This document shows positions 33,981 through 47,064 of a stretch of 64,000 nucleotides of DNA, piece after piece. A program made the translations under genes and the position numbers. The DNA is from Euphorbia lathyris. Lineage: Eukaryota > Streptophyta > Magnoliopsida > Malpighiales > Euphorbiaceae. How positions within the stretch are numbered: position 1 is the first letter of the stretch; every line of letters begins with the position of its first letter. The stretch spans positions 90,405,501 through 90,469,500 of the forward strand of contig NC_088915.1 in assembly GCF_963576675.1 (NCBI RefSeq). The letters run 5' to 3'. Below the pieces are notes generated by a model. The model was not told the origin of the DNA. It ran no database searches and saw only the letters and a program-made list of their open reading frames with translations.

Positions 33981-34504
33981 GATGTTGGCAAAAATATTTA
34001 ATTATGGAACTCAGCATCGACGTTCCCCATGATTGTTTTGTCTTTTATTCTTCTGAAGTTACTCCCCCGTAAGGGTTGCATCTATTGACTCAATTTGACT
34101 CTAAACCTTCTAAGATTTAATTGAGTGAAATTAAGACATGCCTTTACTGACTTAGTTCAATTATAGACCTTCCAAGATCTAATTCAGATGAACCTAGGTC
34201 AGCTTTCAAAAGATGGTCAATATTTGGAACATATAGTTGTTTACTCAGTGTTGCACATAGATATCAGCGTTATCATATAGGTATTAGAGTTATGTGTGCT
34301 GAGTAAATTTTTACTTGTATTTTTCTTATGTTCACATTTTTAATTTGTTGTTCAATGGATAGCTAAGTATGACAGATCAGCATATAACAGGTAAGCATCA
34401 CATATAGATAAGCCAGTTTGAATAAAAAGGATGCTTATATAGATAGTCAGCAACAAAATAGGACATGCCACACATGAAGTTACAAGTCTAAGACAATTTC
34501 TAAT
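33981..34504 (-). other. SIRE 3' untranslated spacer
   Basis: About 520 bp between the env-like ORF end and the purine tract; A/T-rich, no gene. Confidence 0.6.
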
Positions 34505-37500
34505 CTATTTCTTAATGTTGACTTGAATTTGGTGAGATTTGCCTTTTCTCTTGGTAGGTCTTTGTTGCTGACTTGGATTTCTTGGGTCAGCAGAAGTTGA
34601 ACCATGCTTCTGCTGAGTTCCGGTGGCAAGCTGAGTTATCTCCCCCATTCTCTGCTGAGTTCCAGCAGCGCGTTCTTTCTTCCCCGTTTTGCCAGCATTG
34701 GGATTGGGAGGAGGAGGAAAGAAGATTCCCTATTGAGCAGCACGAGATAATTTGGATGAGTACATTTGAAGTTGACTCGTACTTTCCCGAAGACCGTCGA
34801 AGACAGCCATGCCATCGGCCATAGTCGAAGCGGGGATCTTAATGTTGGCACTAAGCGTGCTTAAGAGATACTCTTGAAATTTCTCGATCCAAGTGATAGA
34901 TTCTGTCATTCTGGCATATGATTGATGAAACATCCTGAGCAGGGCAGTGTCATATTGTTGACGTTAAACGTTGGTATGCCGAACCTGCTTAAGGGTAGAT
35001 TGAGTGCACTGCAGAATCTCATTTGTCTTCACAAAGTCAGTGTCCATTTCTTGTTTATTCAGATTGAGTAGGCGAATGGCTTCACCTATCTGTTCGATGG
35101 AACATTGGGAGGAGGAGGAGATAAGCTCACGAGCTCCGGTCAGCTCAGTGGTCAGCTGGGAAAAATGTTGAGTAACCTCAGCAGAGGTTGCATAGATTGG
35201 GTTCACAGCTGATAAGGCGTTGAGTTGACCTTGGATGGCGTTCATATGAGTTACCATCATCAGCTGGAGTTCAGCCAGCTTTATTATTGACTCTTGCCTG
35301 GGTTGTTGAGATTGAAAGGATGTCATGACACTCATCAAGTCTTTGAGACCCTTGATTTCTGTGAGAAGCTGAGTGACAGACGAAATTTGTGTTGGCTCAA
35401 CATGAACAAACCCAGCAGCATCAGCCTGAGTTTGATGAATGTCCTGAAGTAGAGCTTGGGCTGAGTCGATAATCTTTCTTCCAGACTCAGACGCATGCAG
35501 GTAAGCATAGGATTCATCAATGTGTTGCGCAAAGGCTGGAGTCTTATCAGCACCAGATGGAGGAGGTGTTTGATGCTGAGAGGTAGAGGTGCTAGCTTGG
35601 TCAGCAGCTGCACTTTTATCCAGGTCAGCAGCAGGAGCTGACTGGTTTTCATTCTGCCTAGTTGGAGTGGGAAGAGGTGGATCAGCAGAGATGTTGACCT
35701 GCTCAGAGTCAATCTGAAGCTGAGTATTTGCAGAAGGTGGAGGCAGTTCAGAGTTGACTTGAGCAAGATTTTCCTTTGCTAACTCTTTGTCTTGAGCAGC
35801 AGGAACTTCGAGCACTTGCTCAGTGGGGAGTTGAGCAGAAGTGTCGGCAGAGATAGAACCCTTATGAATGGTGGGGTCGGCTTGTTCCTCAATTTGAGAA
35901 ACAGAGGCTTGATTTTCCTTGAATTTCTTCGGAGTTGGCTCAGTGACAGTTGAGAAGAATTGGAACTGTAGCTTGGTAAGGTCAGTGATGAGATCTCTGA
36001 GTGGGGAGTCATCCATCAGATCAATGAGATTTGGCTTTTGAGCCTTGCGCTTAAAACGCTTATCTGAACCTTCCTTAGAGGATTTAGTTGGTGGAGAGGG
36101 ATCAGCACGAATAGACTCAAGGGATTCAGAAGAGAGGTTGAGGTCAGTGTCAAGGCCTTCCACCACCTTGTCCATCACTGGTGACTTCGCACGATGCTCA
36201 CTTGGTCAGTATCAACTTGTTCATTTTGCTTAGCATCACCCAACTTATCAGCTTGAGACTGTCCCTCAGCATTTCCCAGTTCGTCCTCCTGGTCAGTAGG
36301 AGTCTTCTCAAGGTCAATTTCTTAACTCCGCACAAAGTGTGATTCTGGAGTGACCACGAAGTCAAGTGGGTTAGCTTCGATCGGCGTCAACCCAGAGTTT
36401 TTCTTCCTCTTTAGAGGCATTTCAGGGGTTTCCTCACTTTCTTCCTCAGGCTCAACTTGCCTTTGCTGTTCACCTTGAGCTTGCTCAGTAGCAGCTTTCT
36501 TTGCACTCGAGATTATTCTCAGCTTCCTCGGAGCTGTGTTGACATCCTTAGCGGATTGGTCAGCTTTCCGCTTCTTGTCATGTCTAGTTCGGTCAGCACG
36601 TTCCTTCTCAACCATTACCTTCTTCCCTTTCTTGGTTGGCATATCTTGTACTTCTTCAATCATATTATCCCCTTCTTCATTTTCTTCTGCACCTTTTCCT
36701 TTTTTGGACTTAATGGGTTGATTATAGGCTAACCCGAACAGTAGTGCCGCTGTGATTTTCGTACCCCAAATCTCAATTTCTTCGACCATGTTTACTTGGT
36801 ACTCCTGAAGAATTCTTGTGATGATGGAGCCCATCCTGAGTTTCCCAGTACTCCGTTGGAATGCGCCGATAAGAAAGACGGGCATGTTGAGCGGTTGGTA
36901 GGTCAGCATGTGCCAGATGAAGCACTGCTCGAAGTTAGACGGTGATGAGGAGGAGTTGACCTTGGGGAATATGAAGTTAGTCAAGATGTAATGAGCCATT
37001 TTCTGAGGTTGACCCATGCAGGTGCTGGCTATTTCCCCTTTGTGATTCGTTGGTTTGCAGAACTCAACATGATAGTCGACTTTCGAGTAATCATTTGTGG
37101 TTCTGAGTTCTGAACCTTTGGTCTTTAGCTTTAGCAGAGTTCCGAGATAGGACGGAGTGATGGTGATGTCCTTGCCTTTGACCTTGGTCACTAAGTGGTC
37201 AGCATTGTCCTCGTCAACCCTGAGATTTGCGTAAAATTCTCTTACCAACTGCGGGTAAGTGATACCGGGGAGAGAGAATAGCTCGGTCCAGCCATTCTTG
37301 GATATCCACTCGCAAAAGGTTTTTTCAGCCGTTACAAAACTTGGGGAGAACCAACGGCAGCGGAGTACCTCACAGTTCTTCACGCTGTTGTATACAGGAA
37401 TGAATACCTTCTCCTTAGGTTGTTTGTTCTTCTTCTTTTTCTGTTTCTTGGACGGAGTTGCTTGGTCAACTTGAGGGTTTTTACTCGGAGTGTTGACCTT

Positions 37501-37638
37501 AGATTAGTCATGTTGACCATCCCCTTGAGACTCAGTTGAAGTCTCCTCATAGACCTGCTCAGCAGGAGACGGTGGGTTTTCATCGGAGCGATTATCATCG
37601 TAATCGGCACCGGAGATGTTTTGAGAATCGTCAGACAT
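34505..37638 (-). pseudogene. SIRE env-like ORF
   Basis: Third ORF of SIRE-type copia elements, of unproven function; called envelope-like by position and predicted coiled coils. It starts at ATG 37638 (MSDDSQNISG). A stop TAA at 37504-37506 interrupts the acidic/Lys-rich N-terminus. The central domain resembles the plant transposon protein domain (EFYANLR, TYPQLV, YLGTLLKL, about residues 100-260). A stop at 36322 and a one-base shift near 36190 lie before the C-terminal half, a Gln/Ser/Ala-rich and coiled-coil part (36178-34964). Further in-frame stops are at 34964 and 34730, and the frame ends at 34505. No convincing transmembrane segment was seen. Degraded. Confidence 0.75.
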
Positions 37639-38153
37639 GATTCTTTGAGAGAATTTGAGAGGATTTGGGATTTTAGAGAGAGAGAGTTTGAGTGACAAGG
37701 ATTTCAGATGTAAAGAGTGATTAGTGGGAAATAATCCACTATTTATAGAGGTGCTGAGTTGATCTGATAAGTCGGAATGGCGGTTTGACAACGAGATGAT
37801 CAATCGACAGTTATCCTGGAATTTATGACACATTCGGTGCATGTGTTTTCTAATTATTAGACTTACGGCATCCTAGGTGGCTATTTAATGTGTGTGCTAG
37901 CATTTATTTGTGTTACTGGCTTTACTCAGCATCTAGAATACTATACGTTTTTGTCATTCTGAGTGCCTAGTTTTACGTAGAAGGAATATTCGTATGCTTA
38001 GTAACTCAGCTTATGATAATCACTCAATATGTATGTCTACTCAGCATAGGGTGATTTTATATGATTCATATTTAGCTCAGCATGCAGTAGTTACTAATTA
38101 AGCACAAATCACTCAGCATGATAATCACTCAACATTCAATTAGACATAGAATT
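37639..38153 (-). other. SIRE spacer between pol and env-like ORF
   Basis: Non-coding A/T-rich sequence of about 515 bp, with repeated 'ACTCAGCAT' phrases on the plus strand. No gene. Confidence 0.6.
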
Positions 38154-39292
38154 TTATTGAAGAGGATTAGACATACCGATAGCTTCCCTTAGTATGTTAA
38201 ATTGCTCACGAGCCAAAGGCTTCGTAAAGATATCCGCAAGCTGTTCATCGGTTGGTACATAGTTCAGCTTGATCTCTCCTTTGAGTACATGGTCTCTAAT
38301 GAAGTGATGCCGAATGCTGACATGCTTCATCCTGCTGTGTTGGATTGGATTTTTGGATAAGTCAATGTCACTCTTATTATCGCATTTGACTTCGATTGTA
38401 TCATTTTGTACTCCATAATCCTCCAGCTGTTGCTTAATCTATAAGACCTGGGCCACACAGCTTCCAGCAGCAATGTACTCAGCTTCAGTTGTTGACAAGG
38501 CCACTGAAGATTGCTTCTTGCTGAACCAAGATACTAGACAGCTTCCAAGGAATTGACATCCTCCTGAAGTACTCTTACGCTCTAGCTTATCTCGTCCATA
38601 GTCAGTGTCAGTGTATCCAAGGAGTGTGAAGTCATTTGTATTTGGATACCATAAACCTGCATTAACTGAGCTTTGCAAGTATCTAAAAATTCTTTTTACA
38701 GCTATAAGGTGAGATTCCCTGGGGTCAGCTTGATATCTTGCACAATAACATACTTAATGTCAGGCCTACTAGCAGTAAGATAAAGTAGAGAGCCAATCAT
38801 ACCTCGATATAACTTGTTGTCTACTGACTTACCTTTCTCGTCAGCGCAAAGGACAGTGTCAGTACCCATTGGGGTAGATATGGGCTTACATTCTTCCATA
38901 TCAAATTTCTTTAACATTTCTTTGGCATACTTAGACTGACTAATGAAGATGCCGTTCTTCCCTTGCTTGATTTGTAGTCCAATGAAGAAGTTGAGTTCGC
39001 CCAACATTGATATCTCAAACTCAGTTTGCATCTGTTTACTAAATTCTTTGCACATAGATTCATTAGTAGCACCAAAGACAATATCATCTACGTAAATTTG
39101 TGCCAGCAGGGTATCTTTACCCTTTTTCTTAATGAATAAGGTTGTGTCAGCTTTGCCTCTAACACAGTTCCTGGTCAGCAGGAAACTGGTCAACCTTTCG
39201 TACTAAGCATGTGGTGCTTGTTTCAGGCCGTACAGGGCCTTCTTGAGTTTATAAACGTGGTTTGGAAATTTTGGATCTTCAAACCCTAGAGG
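38154..39292 (-). pseudogene. SIRE pol, RT second half and RNase H
   Basis: Left piece of the copia pol. Reading leftward from the Athila insertion: [12 protein letters not shown], then stop TAG 39203-39205 at a usual Trp codon, then the RT catalytic YVDD (AQIYVDDIVFG). A frameshift occurs near 38750. RNase H follows (LGYTDTDYGRD, KSTSGGCQFLG, ALSTTEAEYIAA) with stop TAG 38439-38441, again at a Trp position. The final block EQLADIFTKPL precedes the stop at 38154. The other half of RT is at 48691 onward, after the Athila element. Confidence 0.9.
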
Positions 39293-40242
39293 CTGACTGA
39301 TGCGGCTTCTCGCGAAACCTCACTAAGGGATAAGTGTACCCCGTCGTTATCAAGTAATAAATTTCTGGTTTAAGTCCAGGTTATCGTCCACAGGATTTAT
39401 TTCTGCAAGTATCAAGCTACTAAGTCTCGGATGTTATCTAGGCTTAGGGGGTTTTGAGTTTGGTTTTGTTAAATTAATCTACTCCTAGGTTGAATTGTGC
39501 TAATCCTAGCTAAATTATCTAATTCTAACTAAGTTATCTAATTCTAGCTAAGTTATTCTAAGCCTAACTAAATTACTCTACCCCTAATTGATCTTTCATT
39601 AATGAAACTATTCGAAGGAACATGGAATGATCGATAATAATTAAGATAGATTATCAAGTCTATTGAGTAAAACCTAATCCAAGTCACTTGTATTCAAGGC
39701 GATTAACCCTACTTACCCTCCTGAGGTTCCTAGCGCGTGATTCCCTAAGGCCGAAACTAGGTCTAAGGCTCAGTAAATTGGCGCTTAATCAACTAAGAGG
39801 TCGTCAATCTCCTAGGCTCTGACTAGGTCAGATTCAGCTCGCAATATGTGCCTACTAGATTTTGGGGCTTTTGAATGAGTTAAACCAATTGAATAAAGCG
39901 TAAGACAAGAATTAGACAATAAACATAGAACAAAACAAGAGCTAAATTATTATTAAAGGCGAGATGATTGTCACAAGATACAATAAGACAAGTTCGACAA
40001 CTGTATCAAAGAGTACAAACATAGAAAGATGAAAGAAGATACAAAAATCCCTTTCAGGGAACCTGTTTACTCTGCAGCCGGCGACTTGATCTTAAGGACG
40101 GACCTTGATAATTCCTCGGTAGAAAGCTTTGAAGGAGCTTCAATGGAGTTTGAGGAAGATGGAGAAGATGGAGAGGAATTACAAGGGGAAAGCTTAAATA
40201 ATTTACAAAAACGAAAGATCTCTAATTTACAATTGGAAATTC

Positions 40243-40252
40243 CTATTTATAG
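40243..40252 (-). promoter_or_regulatory. Athila LTR TATA box (3' LTR)
   Basis: CTATAAATAG on the minus strand next to the perfect palindrome AGACGCGTCT (40251-40260). The same pair is at 48010-48019 in the 5' LTR, where it would drive the element RNA. Confidence 0.65.
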
Positions 40253-40368
40253 ACGCGTCTCGGGCCTCGTTTTGATATAATTTCGTGTCCTTGTTGGTGT
40301 AGGAAGACGTGGGGCCGAACGTGGCTTTGTGGGGGCGGAATTGGTCTTTTTGACCAATTCCCGCAGGT

Positions 40369-40494
40369 CTGCTCGCCGAGCAGGAAAGGCTGCTCACCGA
40401 GCAGAATTGCGACGAGCAGCCCCTGCTCGCCGAGCAGGCGCCTGGTGGCCTGCTCGGCGAGCAGAAATGGCCCGGGGGGCCCTGCTCGCCGAGC
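40369..40494. repeat. GC-rich palindrome array in Athila 3' LTR
   Basis: Five imperfect copies of the palindrome CTGCTCGCCGAGCAG separated by short spacers, about 120-250 bp upstream of the TATA box in the U3 part. Each can fold on itself. The matching array in the 5' LTR has one more unit. Confidence 0.85.
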
Positions 40495-40897
40495 GTTTTC
40501 GCCCGAAGCGCGCTCGATCCGTGCCGGATGACTTCCAAACCCTTTTTCGTCCGAACTTACACCTGCACACGCATAAAAACTCCAGAAAACATTAGTCCAA
40601 AAGCCGAATTGATCCGTCAATCGCTTATTTTGAGCAAACGCTTCGTTTGGTGCGACTTTTGACGGACCAATTAGCTTCAAAAGATAACGGAATTCTAATA
40701 TGCGTGTTATTTCGGCCGTATTTGCCTAAATTGATCACAAAACGAGCCTAAACGACGAAAAGTAAATAGAATGTTTCCAATTTCTAACTAACTCACACAA
40801 AAGCATTTAAATGCGAGAATTGCTCGCTTATTAGCCAAATAAACCTAAAAATCTTCCTACAACCGTACCCAAAGATAGGGGCTTTTGACCCCTATCA

Positions 40898-42422
40898 AAC
40901 CTCCTCGCACTTAAAACTTTACTTGTCCCCAAGTAAACTAAAAAACTAAACCCGCCATCACAAGCAAGCTAGAAAACTTCCCAGTTTGACTAGGTGCTTG
41001 ACACAATTTCGAGCATCTGTAATTACATGCATTCGGAAATACAAAGTAGAGACATGATATCCAAAAGCCGCATTTCAATTACAATAGGTCATAGTTTTAA
41101 GTAAAAGGACACATGTTCAATTGAACGAGCTTGAGGGGATCGCTAAGTAAAACACCTCACCATAGGTAGTTCACTCATTCACACAATTTTGGTGGCTAAA
41201 GTGTTTACTCTCGGCTTATATTCTTGCTTAGGATTACGTTGATTTTGAACGTTCATCCGAGTTCCTCTACTATGCTATATGACTCCGATGATATCAAAAA
41301 CAACCTCTAATTGGGGTTGTAATGTGGTTAGAGGGTTAAAGGTACAACAAAGGTTAAGTGTTCTAGCGCTACAGCAACAAAGTTTAAATGGCTTTAGCAA
41401 ATATGAAGTGATTGAGCTTTTTATTCGTCCCTTATTGTTTTCTTTTTGGGATGTTTTCTTTGAGACGTTTTTGATTTTTCTAAGAACTAGGGAATGGAGT
41501 TCTTCCCTTTTCTTTTCTTTTTCTTTTTCTGTTTTTCTTCTTCTCTTTTTTTTTCTTTTGGAATAGTGATGCTCATTCACTTCTTAGCCTTTTGGCTTGC
41601 TACTATAATGCCATAAACAACGATAAAGCGCTAGAGAAAAACAAAGGCTCAATTTGATCTTTGCAAAAACAAAGGTTAAGTAGCGAACCAAGTTGTGGTT
41701 CGCAAAAACGGGTTAGAACGAAAGAAAAATCTACAAACTACAAAAATATCGGCTCAAAGGGGCTTCCTAGAGTGGATGAAAAAGAAAAACAAGGTAAAGA
41801 AAAGGTTAATTCTAATGAGGCTGATTCATCGTTTATCATCTCAAATCATTGCATGTAGGTTCAACACAGTATTAGGTGCAAAATCTGTAATCTTCCACAA
41901 GTCAAAGCATTCACACAAAAATGTCAAGAAAAAGAGCTTTTTGATGTTCGCTCTTAGGCTCTTTGGGTTTCAATTTGTGTTTACTAGTTTTCCCCAAACT
42001 CAAGTTTAATATCACATGCCTTCAATTCTTAAGTTATCTACCTAAGTAATGATTTTAGCATTTCTTCAAAAGTAGGGTCTAAATGCAAACTGTAGCTCAT
42101 GCTTTTACAGATACAAGAGTTGTGTCCTACGCCTAAACTAGTTGTCATGCAATTTTAGATTCGGTTTTCAGCCCTTAAAGACAAATAACGAAGTTTAGAT
42201 TCGAAGGAGGTTCACAGTTTTAGGTCCTAAACATGCAAAAACATAATAAAACGCCAAAACGCAAACCTAAACTAGACACGACGCAACAAAAATTTAAAAA
42301 TTTATACAATTTTTGTAAGTTTGTCTACCCCTCCTCCTCACACTTAAAATATGCAATAAGTTCCAACATTGCATTATAGATCAAGAAATACGGGTGTAAA
42401 AAGTTAGGGTGGAGAAGACAAC
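40898..42422 (-). other. Athila internal 3' non-coding region
   Basis: 1.5 kb between the pol stop and the 3' LTR. On the minus strand a purine tract GTGCGAGGAGG touches the LTR (40898-40912). A CT-rich stretch (plus strand) lies near 41500-41565. No env-like ORF is recognisable. Confidence 0.65.
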
Positions 42423-45400
42423 TTACTGATCGGCCGCCCATTCCGTGCTTGTCTGTAGGCGCAGAACTTGTACGTCCGAATCGTTCTTGCCAAGATAAAG
42501 CTTTAGGCGGTGCCCATTTACCTTTTGGGTGGCTCCATCCCTTCCTTTGATTTCAACCATTCTGGAGGGGTGTGCGTTGATGACCGAGAATGGTCCGTGC
42601 CATCTACTTTTGAGTTTGCCCGGAAAAAATCTCAGTCGGGAGTTGTATAGGAGTACTTGGTCACCTACTTCGAAGGTTTTCTTTTGTACTTTCCTATCAT
42701 GCACCCTCTTGGTTCGTTCTTTGTACAGCTTGGCATTTTCGTAAGAGTTGTACCGGAGCTCATCCAGTTTGTGCAGCTGAGTTAGTCGTAGTTCACCTGA
42801 AAGTTTTGGGTCAAAATTCAAATATTTCAGCGCCCAATAAGCCTTATGCTCTAGTTCAACCGGTAAATGACAAGATTTTCCGAAAACTAAACGATAGGGG
42901 GACATTCCTATTGGAGTTTTGAAAGCTGTCCGATAGGCCCAAAGAGCATCATCCAGCTTAAGGCTCCAGTCTTTTCTAGCATTCCCTACTGTTTTTTCAA
43001 GAATACGTTTTAACTCCCTATTTGACACTTCTACCTGGCCACTCGTCTGAGGGTGGTAAGGTGTTGCAACCCTATGAGCTACGCCATACTTTTGGAGCAA
43101 CATGTCAAACTGTTTGTTGCAGAAATGGGATCCCCCATCACTGATTATGGCCCGGGGGGTCCTGAATCTGGTAAAAATATTCTTTCTCAGAAATCTCATC
43201 ACTACTCGAGCATCGTTTGTGGGTAGAGCTTCTGCTTCTACCCATTTGGAAACATAGTCAACCGCCACAAGAATGTATTGGTTGTTGTGTGACATGGGAA
43301 AAGGTCCCATGAAGTCTATGCCTCAAACATCAAATAGCTCACACACGAGTATACCTTGTTGAAGCATCTCATTTCTCCTAGAGATATTTCCTACTCTTTG
43401 ACATGCATCACAATATTTAATGTAGCTATTAACATCTTTATGCATTTGTGGCCACCAAAACCCACTTTGGAGGATTTTTGCCACTGTCCTATCTGGCCCG
43501 AAGTGGCCACCTGATTCCCTAGAATGACACATATTAATCACTGAATCTACCTCCTCTTCAGGTATGCATCTCCTAATTATGCCATCAGTGCAGAATCGCA
43601 ATAAATATGGTTCTTCCCAAAAATATTGTTTGTTTTCAAACATGAACTTACGTTTCTTGCTTGCATCTAAATCAGGGGGAAGAATGTTACCGACTTTGTA
43701 ATTTGCGATGTCTGCAAACCAGGGGAGAGATCGTACCGAATACAATGTTTCGTCTGGAAATACCTCTTTGATTGTCTCGTGTTCTGAGGTTTGTTGATCT
43801 GACTCTAACCTGGATAGGTGGTCTGCTATTACGTTTTCCACCCCTTTCTTGTCTCTGATCTCGATGTCGAATTCTTGGAGTAGTAAGATCCAACGGATCA
43901 GCCTAGGTTTTGCATCCTGTTTGCTCATCAGATATCTCAGGGCTGCATGGTCAGTAAAAACAATTACCTTAGATAACACCAAGTATGATCTAAACTTATC
44001 AAAGGCAAACACTACGGCTAGTAATTCCTTTTCAGTTATTGAATAATTCTGCTGTGCATCATTTAAGGTTTTGCTAGCATAGAAGATTGGGCGAAACAGT
44101 TTATCCACCCTCTGCCCAAGACAGGCTCCTACGGCCAGATCACTGGCATCGCACATCAACTCAAAGGGAAGGGACCAATCCGGGCTTACCATAATGGGTG
44201 CTTCAATTAATTTCTTTTTCAGTAATTTAAATGCAAGCATACATTCTTCATTGAAATTAAAATCAGCATCTTTTAGCAATAATTGGGTGAGGGGTTTAGT
44301 GATTTTTGAAAAGGCTTTTATAAATCGTCTATAAAACCCCGCGTGTCCTAAAAAGCTCCTAACTAATTTTACATTAGTAGAAGGTGGCCGTTTTTCAATC
44401 ACCTCAATTTTTGCCGGATCGACCTCGATCCCCTTCCCTGACACCTTGTGTCCTAATACTATACAGTTTTGGACCATGAACTGGCACTTTTCCCAATTGA
44501 GTGCCAAATTCTTGTCTTCACAACGTTCTAAGACTCGGTGCAAGTTTTCAAGACATTGGTCGAAGGTAGGTCCTACAACATTAAAATCATCCATGAAAAT
44601 TTCTAGGAACTCCTCGACCATGTCAGAAAACATAGCCATCATACAACGTTGGAACGTGGCAGGGGCATTACATAATCTGAAAGGCATCCGTCTATATGCA
44701 AAAGTCCCATAGGGGCAAGTGAATGTTGTTTTCTCTTGATCCAAAGGGTCCACAGGGATTTGCATATAGCCAGATAGCCCATCTAAAGTGCAGAAAAATT
44801 CGTGCCCTGCCAATCGTTCCAACATTTGATCAATAAATGGTAAGGGAAAGTGGTCTTTACGAGTGGCCTCGTTTGATTTTCTATAATCTATGCATACACG
44901 CCAACCCGTAACCTTTCTAGTTGGGATTAATTCTCCTTTTTCATTTTCCATTACCGTTGTTCCCCTTTTTTTGGGCACACATTGAACCGGGCTTACCCAT
45001 TGACTATCAGAAATTGGAAAGATGTTACCTGCGTCGAGGAGTTTTATAACCTCGACCTTTACCACCTCTTTCATGTTAGGGTTGAGCCATCATTGAGGTT
45101 GGGCAGATGGCTTGATCTCCTCCTCAAGAAAAATTCTATGTGTGCAGATTTTGGGGTCGATACCTTTGATGTCGTGGATTGACCATCCAAAGGCTCATTT
45201 ATGTTCCATCAGCACCTCCACCAATTTTTCTTCCTGTTCAACTATCAACAAAGAAGAAATAATAACGGGTAAATCTGTGGGAGGTTGAAGAAAAACATAT
45301 TTCAGGTTGTTGGGCAAGGGTTTAAGCTCCAATTTTGGAGGTTCCTCCAACGAGGTTTTAGGTTTAGGTTTGATCTCACGATCAAGGTCCTCTTTTCTAC

Positions 45401-46952
45401 CCTTAACCCAATAACATTTTTCAGGTGGGAGATCTTCAAATGGCTCACTTGAGTTCTCACATGTCTCACCACCTAGACCGAGTTCTAAAGAGGCATTTCT
45501 TATATCGAGATCAACTTCCTCAACACATTCATCTATAAGTGCATCCACAAAGTTACAACTTTTGGAGCGTTCTTGAGGAAATTTCATAGATTCATAAACG
45601 TTAAATGTTACCTCTTCGTCCTGCACCCTTAGGACCAATTTACCTCCATGGACGTCTATTAGTGTCCTACCGGTTGCAAAAAACGGTCTCCCGAGGAGAA
45701 TGGGGACGGAGTCATCTTCTTCCATGTCGAGGACCACAAAATCGACCGGGAAGATCAGTTTGTCCACCTTTACAAGCACATCTTCAACTATGCCTCTAGG
45801 CCGTGCAATTGACCGATCCGCTAGTTGCAGTGTCATGTTTGTTGGTTTAGGTTCTCCGAGCCCCAATTTCCTGAAAATTGATAGAGGCATAAGATTAATA
45901 CTTGCTCCTAAATCATACAATGCCCTATCTATGTGCATGTTGCCTATCCTACACGGGATGGTAAAGCTCCCTTGATCTTTAAGCTTGGGGGGTAATTTAT
46001 GGGTGATTATGGCCGAGCATTGTTCTGTTAAAGCCACTATCTCATTTTCCCCAAACTTTTTCTTTTTCGACAACATGTCTTTAAGAAATTTTGCATAGTT
46101 CGGCATCTCCTCTAGTGCTTCCATTAATGGAATGTTTATTTCTAATCTCCTAAGGATTTCCGAGAATCGGGCAAATTTCTTATCTAGGTTGGCCTTTTTC
46201 TGCTTCTGAGGGAATGGCAGTTTTGGTGTATAAGGCCTAACCACTTTTTCTACAGCTTTTTCAGAGGCTGAAGTTTCAGATGCGGGACCGGGGTTGCTTA
46301 CCACTTCCGGTTCCCTACTTACTTGAGGTGACAGAGGTATTTGCGATGGAGATGCCACGAGTGTGTCCACTTCCTTGCCGCTCCTTAGGGCGATGGTTTG
46401 AGCCGCCTCCTCTTGCAAGAGGAATGCCTCGTGGCATTCCCTTTCTTCTTGTCTGATTGTGGCGAGTTGGTCACTCAGGGTCCTACATGCCTCCTCGTTG
46501 GCTGCCAGTCGGACGGATATCTCTTTTAGGAGAGTCATTATTCCTTCTGAGTACCTTGTTTGCCTGCCATAAAAATCAGAGTTAGAATAAGGACATGGAA
46601 GGGTATCCATAGGAGCCACGTAGGGCGCCGATGGATATCGTGTATGCTCCTGATCGTAGTAGTTGTAAGTTGAGGGTTCAGAATTATACCTTTGATGATT
46701 ACCCAAATAACTTACATTCTCACCTCTAGGTACGTAATAGTTGATGTGGCATACCCTACTGGGGTGATTCTGGCCACATCTCTCGCAGAATGGTATCCTT
46801 GGTTGGTTATTTTGGTTGTATGAAGCCACCAGGAAGTCCATTTTTGTGTTGAGATCGTTCATGGACGGGTTTGATTCTCTGTTGTCCATAATTGCTGGAA
46901 GAACGATCCAATTTAAGTAACAGTATATCAACAAGTATATATATATATACAA
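42423..46952 (-). pseudogene. Athila gag (C-terminal)-pol, one frame with three stops
   Basis: Reads leftward. 46952-45195: gag C-terminus with a zinc knuckle (CERCGQNHPSRVC), then protease with DLGASINLMP and ILLGRPF. TGA stops at 45195-45197 and 45090-45092 lie in the linker, at positions where the family has Arg codons. 45074-43323: RT ([15 protein letters not shown]), RNase H ([29 protein letters not shown]) and the integrase finger ([17 protein letters not shown]). TGA at 43323-43325 replaces a Trp codon before GIDFMGPF. 43310-42423: integrase core with Asp, Asp (IISDGGSHF) and Glu (GQVEVSNRE), all present. Only nonsense changes are seen, no frameshift, so decay is mostly by point substitutions. 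Confidence 0.9.
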
Positions 46953-47040
46953 ATGTGAATGATATTAACAAGGGAAGTATTCACAAAGAATGCCTAAACT
47001 AACAAGTTGACCTTTGGTTCGATATTGCAGAAGAAATAAA

Positions 47041-47058
47041 TCCCCGGCAACGGCGCCA
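47041..47058 (-). other. Athila primer-binding site
   Basis: TGGCGCCGTTGCCGGGGA on the minus strand, six bases inside the 5' LTR. The same 18 bases occur at 59977-59994 in the LARD, typical of Athila-group elements (tRNA-Asp type). Confidence 0.85.
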
Positions 47059-47064
47059 AAAACT

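Larger units (their letters stand above)
39298..40897 (-). repeat. Athila 3' LTR (1600 bp)
   Basis: Plus-strand ends TGATGCGG and CCTATCA. Nearly identical to 47065-48685 apart from scattered substitutions and one missing 21-bp palindromic unit. The TATA box is on the minus strand at 40243-40252. Long plus-strand open frames here (for example 40029-40280) are shadows repeated in both LTRs. Confidence 0.9.

Noticed and set aside
40029..40280. 83-codon plus-strand ORF repeated at 47796-48047
   Set aside because: Both copies lie in the two Athila LTRs on the antisense strand; it is a shadow of the repeat, not a gene.
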